From the NCBI GenBank assembly GCA_016302195.1, contig JAEDOA010000102.1, positions 1-5,340 of the forward strand: a stretch of DNA of 5,340 bases. Direction: 5' to 3'. The notes under the pieces were generated by a model that was given only the letters and a program-made list of their open reading frames with translations, was not told where the DNA came from and did no database searches. How positions within the stretch are numbered: position 1 is the stretch's first letter; each line of letters starts with the position of its first letter. A program made the translations under genes and the position numbers. The DNA comes from Erysipelotrichaceae bacterium. GTDB lineage: Bacteria > Bacillota_I > Bacilli_A > Erysipelotrichales > Erysipelotrichaceae. Below are positions 1 through 5,340 of the stretch, in pieces.

Positions 1-101
1 TGCCTATGACGCCTGTATAGAAAGTTTTAATTCGAACTTATGTTTGTTTTTCGTAGTTTCCGTACCGCTAAAGGAAAAATAAACTCCAAAAAAACTCCAA
101 A
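1..101. other. Window-edge stretch with no supported gene
   Basis: This lies downstream of the RHH gene. Apart from the 10-bp direct repeat at 81-101 I see only a weak tttcc/ggaaa inverted repeat (57-61 with 73-77, 11-base loop), too short to call a terminator. A longer minus-strand reading frame (327 to 4) passes through here, but it runs out of frame over the RHH gene and has no ribosome binding site, so I treat it as non-coding. Confidence 0.4.
81..101. repeat. Tandem 10-bp direct repeat next to RHH gene stop
   Basis: The 10-mer AAACTCCAAA occurs at 81-90 and again, identical, at 92-101, a period of 11 bases (about one helical turn). The second copy ends one base before the stop codon of the RHH gene (102-104). 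Two same-face copies could be a protein-binding site or part of an iteron or recombination-site array continuing outside the window. Two copies in AT-rich DNA may also be chance. No function can be assigned from sequence alone. Confidence 0.4.
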
Positions 102-281
102 TCAACTTGGGCGATCTTTTGCTTCCTCCTGCGCATAAAGAAGATCCAATGCCTGGCAAATTACTCCGCTCATCGTCTGGTAATGTCTTTCGGCATATGA
201 AACTAAGCGCTCTTTTTCTTCTGCTGACATACGAATTCTCAAACTTGAATCCTTGCCATCCAACGATGGTTTTCTCGGCAT
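102..281 (-). CDS. Small ribbon-helix-helix (CopG/Arc-like) DNA-binding protein
   Basis: A 59-residue protein with the ribbon-helix-helix layout: a basic N-terminus (MPRKPSLDGKDS), a short beta strand (SLRIRMS), helix 1 (AEEKERLVSYAERH), a turn, and helix 2 (MSGVICQALDLLYAQ). This family binds DNA as dimers through the paired strands and typically serves as a repressor, antitoxin or relaxosome accessory factor; which applies here is not shown. I chose the ATG at 281 because the GGAGG core at 290-294 lies 8 bases upstream of it; the ATG at 287 would add two residues (M-K) but leaves only 2 bases of spacing. The gene follows the nuclease gene on the same strand but has its own strong promoter, so it is probably expressed separately. 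Its base composition is visibly richer in G+C than the restriction genes, suggesting that it belongs to the surrounding element. No toxin gene is visible beside it within the window. Confidence 0.75.
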   Translation of the reverse strand: MPRKPSLDGKDSSLRIRMSAEEKERLVSYAERHYQTMSGVICQALDLLYAQEEAKDRPS

Positions 282-287
282 TTTCAT

Positions 288-296
288 CCCCTCCTT
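288..296 (-). promoter_or_regulatory. Ribosome binding site that decides the RHH start
   Basis: Read on the minus strand, AAGGAGGGG runs from 296 to 288. The GGAGG core (294-290) is 8 bases before the ATG at 281 but only 2 bases before the ATG at 287, so it favours the shorter, 59-residue product. Confidence 0.7.
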
Positions 297-305
297 GCAA
301 GTTAC

Positions 306-334
306 ATTTTAATACGAATTGATACAAATGTCAA
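306..334 (-). promoter_or_regulatory. Sigma-A-type promoter of the RHH gene
   Basis: On the minus strand a perfect -35 TTGACA (334-329) is followed after exactly 17 bases by TAAAAT (311-306), one mismatch from TATAAT. Transcription would begin near 299, giving a leader of under 20 bases with the ribosome binding site at 296-288. The promoter is downstream of the nuclease stop (413-415), so the RHH gene can be transcribed independently of the restriction pair. This is the strongest promoter match I see in the window. Confidence 0.75.
312..329. repeat. Possible operator: two ATACRAAT copies in the RHH promoter spacer
   Basis: On the plus strand ATACGAAT (312-319) and ATACAAAT (322-329) form an imperfect direct repeat at a 10-base period, filling the spacer between -10 and -35. 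RHH proteins commonly bind short, closely spaced repeats in their own promoters, so autoregulation is a reasonable inference. The repeat is short and AT-rich, so chance is possible. Confidence 0.35.
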
Positions 335-412
335 TATATTCTTTCAGCAGGTTCACTTTCCAACAACAACTATACCGGAAAAACATCCAGACAGGCAAAG
401 CACAATAATATA

Positions 413-2260
413 TTATCTAAATACATTATTTATTATCTCCTGCCATAATCTCTGTCGATTATTCAATTTAGAGTTAATAGAAACAATTCCGTATGACTTA
501 GCATTATGTGCGATTTTTGCATTAGGGGAATTATGATAATACTCAAACGATTTTTCACCATCAACTCTGCCTTGCAATACCCATACCATCCTAACATCTG
601 TATTATCTCCAGCAGCCTCCGTTTCTACACCGTATTTCATAATACACTCTCTCATATGATATTTAATTATATTTTTCCTATTTGAATATTTGGAATCTAA
701 TATCACGTAGTGTTTCTCGTTTTCATTCGAAAACTCCATAATAAAATCTGGTGTATAATATTTACTGAGTGAAGTCATAGTTGTTCTATACACTCCTAAA
801 CCATTTTGGTAACCTTCTGAAAACACAACTGGCTGATAGTACAAAACAACATTCCAGTCTTTACGTTTGAATACATATGTATTAGCAACCTCCATTTCAT
901 TGTCGTATAGCGGATCCTCCACTTTATATTCAAAGGATTTCAAACCATCTATCGCAAATTCTTGTTCTGCGAGCATTCTCAACAATTGTTGTAAACAATA
1001 ATACTCAAAGAGCTTATCCATAGTCTTTACTCTAAAAATAGTTTTTTCTTTTTCTAAACTAATTTCGCCAAATTCAAACCACTTGATAAGCATGTCATAA
1101 ATAATTCTATATGGTTTAATTTCCTGGAAAATTTTTGTTCTCCGAGGTTTTCCAGAAAAATTTACTATTGTGCATGGCAAACAATCATGATACACCCTAT
1201 AGATCTGTTCAAGAACTTGCAATACTTGTTGCGTTCTTTCTAAAATAGTTCGTAAATATTGACTCTGTATTTTTTTTACAGTAATAATTGGGGCATGATA
1301 CCCTTTCAAAGGAATTCCTCTCAATTTTCGGTATATCTGCTCTTCATTAATAACTGTCTTCTCCATCTCCTCTTTTAACTTATAGATATCTGAGACTAAA
1401 TATCTCAAAAAAGAAATAATGATTCTATTTTCATATATATCATAATTTATTTTTTTTCTCTCAGACATTACGTTTAATGGTAAATAATAATCGCCTTCAT
1501 ATTCAATAGCAGTTGGTTCGTCACATAATGCGAGTTGTTCTAGATTTTGTGAAAGCCACCCTAAATCTTTTTGTGTAAACTTCCGCAATTCAGAATATTT
1601 CTTCATTTCATTCATTTTTGAAACTGAATGTTTCGGCGAGTTTTTAAAGTATGGCAAACAATTCCTATAACAATTTACAATTTGCTCAGCCAACTGCAAA
1701 TATGAGAAAATAGATTTATAAGCTTTAGGTCTCATAGTTCCTTCAAGTATTCCCTCTTGCTTTTTACTTCTATTATCCTTTTGGAAAATCCATTTATTAA
1801 TTTTATCATTGTCATACTGAAGCAATTCTCTCAACATCTTTTCTGTGTTTTCTGTATCATCTTGATTTTTACTTACACACAACAAATACGGAGAGTATAA
1901 CCGCGAAAATGAATTATCCACATATAAAATCTTAAAACAAACCTCAATCATATCGCATTGAAGTAGAAATGGTTGCGAAATATTTTTATCCTGTATACAG
2001 AATCTAATATCACCGACTATTTTATTGTTCACTAAAGAAAAATCCACATTTCCAATTTCACTTTCATTTAACTGCACAATTATTCTACTTATTTGCTTCT
2101 CAGGCTCGTCTATAACTATTCTTCCAGTATATGCAGCATCCTCATAAATAATAGGATTGTCTTGAATATAATTTGCTTTAAATAGAGGGTTTTCCGTATA
2201 TAAAGTAATTCCAACTTCTTCAGAATATAAAGTGCAATTTAAGAACATTTGATTTCTCAT
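413..2260 (-). CDS. McrC-like DUF2357 / PD-(D/E)XK nuclease subunit
   Basis: A 615-residue predicted nuclease and partner of the upstream AAA+ motor. Roughly residues 1-140 are beta-rich, and 140-400 are mainly helical, including NYDIYENRIIISFLRYL (E277 in YENR), a pattern I associate with DUF2357 proteins. From about 410 a PD-(D/E)XK fold follows: a helix with E419 (LFEYYCLQQL), then P504-D505 (YTPDFIMEF) and D522-S523-K524 (VILDSKYS). The catalytic acids and lysine all appear intact. In the McrBC family the McrC-type subunit bridges the motor ring and cuts nucleic acid; whether this one cuts DNA or RNA is not visible. At 615 residues it is much longer than E. coli McrC (about 350), as expected for DUF2357-containing relatives. 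The start at 2260 is supported by AGAGGTG 5 bases upstream; the gene begins 11 bases after the motor gene's stop, so the two are co-transcribed. No signal peptide or membrane segment is seen. A LlaJI-type restriction subunit is a related alternative. Confidence 0.82.
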   Translation of the reverse strand: MRNQMFLNCTLYSEEVGITLYTENPLFKANYIQDNPIIYEDAAYTGRIVIDEPEKQISRIIVQLNESEIGNVDFSLVNNKIVGDIRFCIQDKNISQPFLLQCDMIEVCFKILYVDNSFSRLYSPYLLCVSKNQDDTENTEKMLRELLQYDNDKINKWIFQKDNRSKKQEGILEGTMRPKAYKSIFSYLQLAEQIVNCYRNCLPYFKNSPKHSVSKMNEMKKYSELRKFTQKDLGWLSQNLEQLALCDEPTAIEYEGDYYLPLNVMSERKKINYDIYENRIIISFLRYLVSDIYKLKEEMEKTVINEEQIYRKLRGIPLKGYHAPIITVKKIQSQYLRTILERTQQVLQVLEQIYRVYHDCLPCTIVNFSGKPRRTKIFQEIKPYRIIYDMLIKWFEFGEISLEKEKTIFRVKTMDKLFEYYCLQQLLRMLAEQEFAIDGLKSFEYKVEDPLYDNEMEVANTYVFKRKDWNVVLYYQPVVFSEGYQNGLGVYRTTMTSLSKYYTPDFIMEFSNENEKHYVILDSKYSNRKNIIKYHMRECIMKYGVETEAAGDNTDVRMVWVLQGRVDGEKSFEYYHNSPNAKIAHNAKSYGIVSINSKLNNRQRLWQEIINNVFR

Positions 2261-2265
2261 AAATA

Positions 2266-2274
2266 CACCTCTTA
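2266..2274 (-). promoter_or_regulatory. RBS of nuclease gene overlapping the motor gene stop codon
   Basis: On the minus strand the motor gene's TAA (2274-2272) runs into AGAGGTG (2272-2266), and the ATG at 2260 follows 5 bases later. This arrangement favours translational coupling, which would keep motor and nuclease subunits in a fixed ratio, as expected for a McrBC-type complex. Confidence 0.6.
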
Positions 2275-4845
2275 TATTGCAAAGAATTGATAGTACCCCA
2301 TATTATCAGCAGCATTTTCTTGCATCCTTTTTAATATTTTTGAACACAAAGGCATATTACTTTCACCACATTCTTCTCTCAGTTGCTTGACCAATTTATC
2401 TAAATTAGCTCCTGTCCCATGGATAGTAGGTAATATTTTTTGTGCTACAGCAAAGTCAAGCGGTGCAAAGCGTGTCTCAGGTGTATCACGTTTCATATAT
2501 CTACTAGCAACTCTGCAATAATTTAGAACCATCTTTACATTTCGTGGCATAATCATCATGTTATTGTCTTTAAAAATATTTCGTATACTTTTCCACTTTA
2601 TTAGAATATTATCATCAACTTCAACATCTTGATTTTGCCCAAATGCGCAAATAAAGTCATTAAATGAAACAACCTTCTCTGCATTGATTGGTAACTCATT
2701 TTTCAAACTATCTTCATCTATCTGCATTGGTTCCAGAATAATAACCCAACTTCTATCTAAAAATCTTGGCGATAACTCCTCTGTTGTATGATCAAAATTA
2801 ACTGTAGCAAGGAATCTTAAATTATTTGGTAAACTCCACTTTACGTTTCCTCCCAAACTTATAATTCTCTCAGTCGTTGAATCAAAATCACAATTTTTGA
2901 TAAACGTTGCCCAATAATGCTCTATTGGGCTCAGATTAGCTTCATCTAATAGCATAATCATTGGAGCAGTAACCTCATCATCGACTTCTTTGTTTAATTT
3001 TTCAAACGCATCGTATACTTCTGCATTACTTTTTTCCATCCGCTTTGTCAATGGATTGTAATATCCTATAAAATCTTTATGAGAAGTCCAACCTCGTTCA
3101 ACTGGGATTTCTATAAAACGCTTATTTCCATTTTTTCCTGCCAATCCCAGTGCTTTGGCGATCAAACTACATATAGATGTTTTCCCTGTACCTGGTTGAC
3201 CGGCAAAAGTAGTAATAAATCCCTGACCAATACATGCCAAATAATTTACTACTTCATTATATGGCACATTTCGATTTGCTACATCATTTAAATAATCTTG
3301 TACTATATTGATAATGTCATCGCCCGTTAATTGATGTTCATAAAACAAACTACTATCAAATTTATCAATGTCAGAACACTGTTCCCCCGAAATCTCTCTG
3401 AACACTTTGTTCAAGAAATCCTTATCCAGTTTACTTACTACTAATTTTGTTTCATCATTAAAATTTTCAATTATCTTTGTTAACTCTTTTTCCAAATGTT
3501 CTTGTTTTTTTCGAGTTCTTTCCAAATCTCGATCTCTGATTTCTTTTTCCGTAAGAGCTTGATCCGCTTCTTTCTTAAGTTCTTCTTTTTTTCTTTCTAA
3601 CTCTTTAACATCATTTATTCCATTAATTGTAGAAAGCAATTCTTCTATATTCTCTTTTAAACTGCTTCTTTTTTCTTCCAAATCAGCTATATGTTTTTTT
3701 ATTTCATTAATTTTCTCTCCCTGATTTAAGCGTGCTTGTTCCGCTAATTCTTCCAAATTAGCTTTTGCTTGCTCTACTTGACTAGTCAAATCTTTCTTCT
3801 GCTGGTTTAATAATTGTAGTTCTTCTTGATATCTTTTTAGTTCAGGACTATTTTGTTCTATATAATCAAAGTGTTCCTCACAAATATTGCGTGCTACCTC
3901 TTTATTAAGCTCTTCATCCTCCATAGCTGAACGCACAATCATTTGAACTAATTCATTACGTTCATCTGTCAAATTCAGAATTTTTGCAATGCGCTGTTTT
4001 CTGGAAGCATCTAAATACATTTCGCTTTCTTCTTCTATCAGCGTACTTATATTCTCTTTAAATCGTCTTATCTCATCTTTAGTATTTAATTTTTGCTTTT
4101 TAAGGATGTTACTTAAATAATCGATAAGTTTTTCGTCGTCAATCCAATCTATTTTCTCCACTCTGTCCATGGGACTTTGTATCATATTTTTCGCTATTAA
4201 TTGAATATTTGCATCTGTCTCTGGATTATCGACTAAATATATATTTTTTGAAAGATCATCTTGTTCATATTCTGATATAAAGTATTGGTTTCCTTTCTTA
4301 CCAACTAAGACAATATAATCTTCCTTTCTATCATATTCAAATGGTCCATAAAATTTATTATTATATGAAAGCATGATCTCATTTGTATAAATTGTATCAA
4401 TATAATATATTTGATGTTCACGCTGAACACGATCCCAATCACTTCCTACTGGGACTATTTGTGTGAAACCTTTTCCGGAAAATTTTTCCATCCAAATTTC
4501 CGTTCGTTCTTTACCCAAATTTCGATTTAACCTCAGAGAATAATAATTATTTGATTCCGTATTACATTCAGGTTCTCTATTAATACGAATTTCAACAATT
4601 TCCCCAACCTCTGCATATAAATCTTCAGCTGTAAGATCAGCCGTTAATCTTACTTCTATCCTTCCTTTTTTAGGAAATTCGTTTTCGCAATCTTGAATTG
4701 TTACAAATTCCGTGTCTGTCTTTTTTAAAATTCTAGGATATACATAACTTCTTCTGTTGGGACCACCGGCATACTCACCAGTATAATTCTCATTGTAATA
4801 ATGCCAGGCAATCATTGTTTTTCCTACATATTCTGAAATCGCCAT
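2272..4845 (-). CDS. McrB-like AAA+ NTPase with long N-terminal coiled coil
   Basis: An 857-residue predicted motor/sensor subunit of a McrBC-related system. Residues about 1-230 are beta-rich, include a YGPFEY motif (166-171), and match no modified-base reader that I recognise. Residues about 240-330 are helical. A charged heptad-type coiled coil spans roughly 336-460 (rich in E, K, L, Q). The AAA+ domain follows, with Walker A GQPGTGKT (549-556, K555), Walker B MIMLLDEANL (D634, E635), and a sensor-1 segment ATVNFDHTTEELSPRFLDRSW (from 680) with N683 and candidate arginine fingers R694 and R698. Classical McrB is a GTPase with an MNxxDRS signature; the equivalent here is VNFDHTTE, so GTP versus ATP use is uncertain. 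The E. coli protein has about 460 residues, so the extra length is the N-terminal and coiled-coil part. The start at 4845 has GGAGGT 5 bases upstream. The downstream nuclease gene is 11 bases away. The motor with a coiled coil suggests a CoCoNuT-like system, but a generic DUF2357-linked McrB relative is equally compatible. Confidence 0.83.
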   Translation of the reverse strand: MAISEYVGKTMIAWHYYNENYTGEYAGGPNRRSYVYPRILKKTDTEFVTIQDCENEFPKKGRIEVRLTADLTAEDLYAEVGEIVEIRINREPECNTESNNYYSLRLNRNLGKERTEIWMEKFSGKGFTQIVPVGSDWDRVQREHQIYYIDTIYTNEIMLSYNNKFYGPFEYDRKEDYIVLVGKKGNQYFISEYEQDDLSKNIYLVDNPETDANIQLIAKNMIQSPMDRVEKIDWIDDEKLIDYLSNILKKQKLNTKDEIRRFKENISTLIEEESEMYLDASRKQRIAKILNLTDERNELVQMIVRSAMEDEELNKEVARNICEEHFDYIEQNSPELKRYQEELQLLNQQKKDLTSQVEQAKANLEELAEQARLNQGEKINEIKKHIADLEEKRSSLKENIEELLSTINGINDVKELERKKEELKKEADQALTEKEIRDRDLERTRKKQEHLEKELTKIIENFNDETKLVVSKLDKDFLNKVFREISGEQCSDIDKFDSSLFYEHQLTGDDIINIVQDYLNDVANRNVPYNEVVNYLACIGQGFITTFAGQPGTGKTSICSLIAKALGLAGKNGNKRFIEIPVERGWTSHKDFIGYYNPLTKRMEKSNAEVYDAFEKLNKEVDDEVTAPMIMLLDEANLSPIEHYWATFIKNCDFDSTTERIISLGGNVKWSLPNNLRFLATVNFDHTTEELSPRFLDRSWVIILEPMQIDEDSLKNELPINAEKVVSFNDFICAFGQNQDVEVDDNILIKWKSIRNIFKDNNMMIMPRNVKMVLNYCRVASRYMKRDTPETRFAPLDFAVAQKILPTIHGTGANLDKLVKQLREECGESNMPLCSKILKRMQENAADNMGYYQFFAI

Positions 4846-4850
4846 AATTT

Positions 4851-4856
4851 ACCTCC
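4851..4856 (-). promoter_or_regulatory. Ribosome binding site of the AAA+ motor gene
   Basis: GGAGGT on the minus strand (4856-4851) sits 5 bases before the ATG at 4845-4843. It is a strong match to the 16S anti-Shine-Dalgarno sequence and fixes the start; no competing upstream start with a ribosome binding site is seen. Confidence 0.75.
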
Positions 4857-4913
4857 TATGCGGCTATACATATCAACTATTTCAACACCCAAGTCTCTAT
4901 GCTATTTAAAAAT

Positions 4914-4942
4914 ATTATATATCATAATTCGAATATTTTCAT
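4914..4942 (-). promoter_or_regulatory. Probable promoter of the restriction operon
   Basis: On the minus strand TATAAT (4919-4914) is a perfect -10. ATGAAA (4942-4937) is a 4-of-6 match to TTGACA at a 17-base spacing. The start would be near 4907, giving a leader of about 60 bases before the motor gene. The region is very AT-rich, so a chance -10 is likely enough to keep confidence moderate. Confidence 0.5.
4927..4934. promoter_or_regulatory. Perfect 8-bp palindrome in the restriction promoter spacer
   Basis: ATTCGAAT reads the same on both strands and lies between the proposed -35 and -10 elements. A dimeric repressor could bind there. It resembles ATTCGTAT on the minus strand in the spacer of the RHH promoter (7 of 8 bases), which raises a weak possibility of a shared regulator. 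An 8-bp palindrome is not rare by chance. Confidence 0.2.
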
Positions 4943-5060
4943 CCCTAACATAGTCTAATCTTTACGATTCTTTTACAGGTTAATTTCCGTATCTTCGTTT
5001 TAAACATAGATTGCAAGTTGAGTACATTATGCTTTAATGCCTGATATTTTTCTACAAAAT

Positions 5061-5106
5061 AATATCTGCCGCACATATGAATTTCTCATTGTTTACGGCA
5101 GATATT
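5061..5106 (-). terminator. Inverted repeat, likely terminator of the upstream gene
   Basis: AATATCTGCCG (5061-5071) and CGGCAGATATT (5096-5106) form a perfect 11-bp stem around a 24-base loop, starting 37 bases after the flanking gene's stop codon. Read on the minus strand it is followed by ATTTTGT; read on the plus strand by TTCTTTTATTT, so it could work in both directions. The loop is longer than in most intrinsic terminators and the minus-strand T run is interrupted, so an operator or other structured element is also possible. Confidence 0.5.
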
Positions 5107-5143
5107 TCTTTTATTTCATCAACCTACGACTTTAGGCTTGTTA

Positions 5144-5340
5144 CTATTTTTTTCTATTATTGGTTGAATTATCCGATGGCAGCCTCACTGCTCCTTTCCG
5201 TTTCCTCTGGATACTATTCTGAGCATCCATCTGCGTTGGTGCAAATCCACCATTATTCAGGAGCTCCTTCTCGGCTTCCGCATAAGATCTATATCCGGCT
5301 GCCTTCATACGTTTCAGCATTTTGCTTAAAGCACTCTTTT
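5144..5340 (-). CDS. C-terminal fragment of an unrecognised protein (runs off window edge)
   Basis: An open minus-strand frame enters at the window edge (first full codon at 5338) and ends at TAG (5146-5144), giving 64 residues. The fragment begins KSALSKMLKRMKAAGYRSYA, continues through an acidic helix (EAEKELL), then GGFAPTQMDAQN, and ends in a basic, polar tail (IQRKRKG to STNNRKK). In-frame ATGs at 5320 and 5308 have no good ribosome binding site, so this is more likely the tail of a longer gene than a complete 58-residue one. Its G+C content is visibly higher than that of the restriction genes, similar to the RHH gene. The lysine/arginine-rich end would suit a nucleic-acid-binding protein, perhaps one of the mobile element's own genes, but I do not recognise the family. 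The inverted repeat at 5061-5106 probably ends its transcript. Confidence 0.55.
   Translation of the reverse strand, partial: KSALSKMLKRMKAAGYRSYAEAEKELLNNGGFAPTQMDAQNSIQRKRKGAVRLPSDNSTNNRKK

Larger units (their letters stand above)
4846..5143. other. AT-rich intergenic region between flanking gene and restriction operon
   Basis: These 298 bases contain no credible coding frame on either strand. They hold the 11-bp-stem inverted repeat at 5061-5106, the candidate promoter at 4914-4942 and the motor gene's ribosome binding site. I found no tRNA, riboswitch-like structure, terminal inverted repeat or other mobile-element boundary here. Confidence 0.6.

Noticed and set aside
102..281. RHH protein as the antitoxin of a toxin-antitoxin pair
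   Set aside because: No toxin-sized gene accompanies it within the window; the DNA beyond position 1 is unseen, so this remains open but unsupported.
107..322. A 71-residue plus-strand reading frame opposite the RHH gene
   Set aside because: It is antisense to a better-supported gene with a clear ribosome binding site and promoter, and shows no recognisable features.
4..327. A 107-residue minus-strand reading frame across the RHH gene
   Set aside because: It overlaps the RHH gene in another frame, has no ribosome binding site, starts upstream of the likely transcription start, and its translation shows no domain pattern.
375..390. Ccgga/tccag hairpin after the nuclease gene as a terminator
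   Set aside because: The stem is only five pairs with one G-U and there is no T run directly after it; too weak to call. No clear terminator is seen for the restriction operon before the RHH promoter.
3079..3562. Two short plus-strand reading frames (70 and 64 residues) inside the motor gene
   Set aside because: They are antisense to the conserved AAA+ and coiled-coil coding sequence and have no ribosome binding site or domain pattern.
3480..3830. Repetitive T/C-rich plus-strand stretch as a simple repeat
   Set aside because: It is explained by Lys/Glu-rich codons of the coiled coil on the minus strand; no exact repeat unit is present.
102..4845. RHH gene as a third component of the restriction operon
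   Set aside because: It has its own near-consensus promoter, differs in base composition, and a 131-base gap separates it from the nuclease gene; co-function is not supported.
1..5340. CRISPR array, tRNA or rRNA
   Set aside because: No regularly spaced repeats, no cloverleaf-like sequence and no conserved rRNA segments were seen on either strand.

Overview
The window looks like low-GC Firmicute DNA, most likely from a Clostridia/Lachnospiraceae-type gut organism or a mobile element of one. The reasons are the strongly AT-rich coding sequence, AGGAGG-type ribosome binding sites at short spacing, and a near-consensus sigma-A promoter. The host assignment is an inference; no rRNA, tRNA or other taxonomic marker is present. 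All supported genes lie on the minus strand, so transcription runs from high to low coordinates.

Layout in transcription order: (1) 5340-5144 is the C-terminal end of an unrecognised, basic-tailed protein that enters from outside the window. (2) 5143-4846 is a 298-base AT-rich gap with a hairpin that may end the incoming transcript (5106-5061) and a plausible promoter (4942-4914) for the next genes. (3) 4845-2272 encodes an 857-residue McrB-like AAA+ NTPase with a beta-rich N-terminal region, a long central coiled coil and a C-terminal motor. (4) 2260-413 encodes a 615-residue McrC-like partner, a DUF2357-type N-terminal part followed by a PD-(D/E)XK nuclease. The two genes are 11 bases apart and the second gene's ribosome binding site overlaps the first gene's stop codon, so they form a translationally linked pair. 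(5) 412-288 contains a near-consensus promoter. (6) 281-102 encodes a 59-residue ribbon-helix-helix DNA-binding protein. (7) 101-1 holds a short direct repeat and no gene I can support.

The central pair is best read as a two-component, McrBC-related (Type IV restriction-like) defence system. The motor presumably assembles around or on the nuclease and drives it after the N-terminal/coiled-coil part senses a target. The coiled-coil motor paired with a DUF2357/PD-(D/E)XK nuclease resembles the 'coiled-coil nuclease tandem' (CoCoNuT) branch of McrBC relatives, but that assignment is tentative. The pair is more AT-rich than the genes on either side, which fits a defence cargo module carried in a mobile element. 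The RHH gene has its own promoter and probably belongs to that element rather than to the defence operon.
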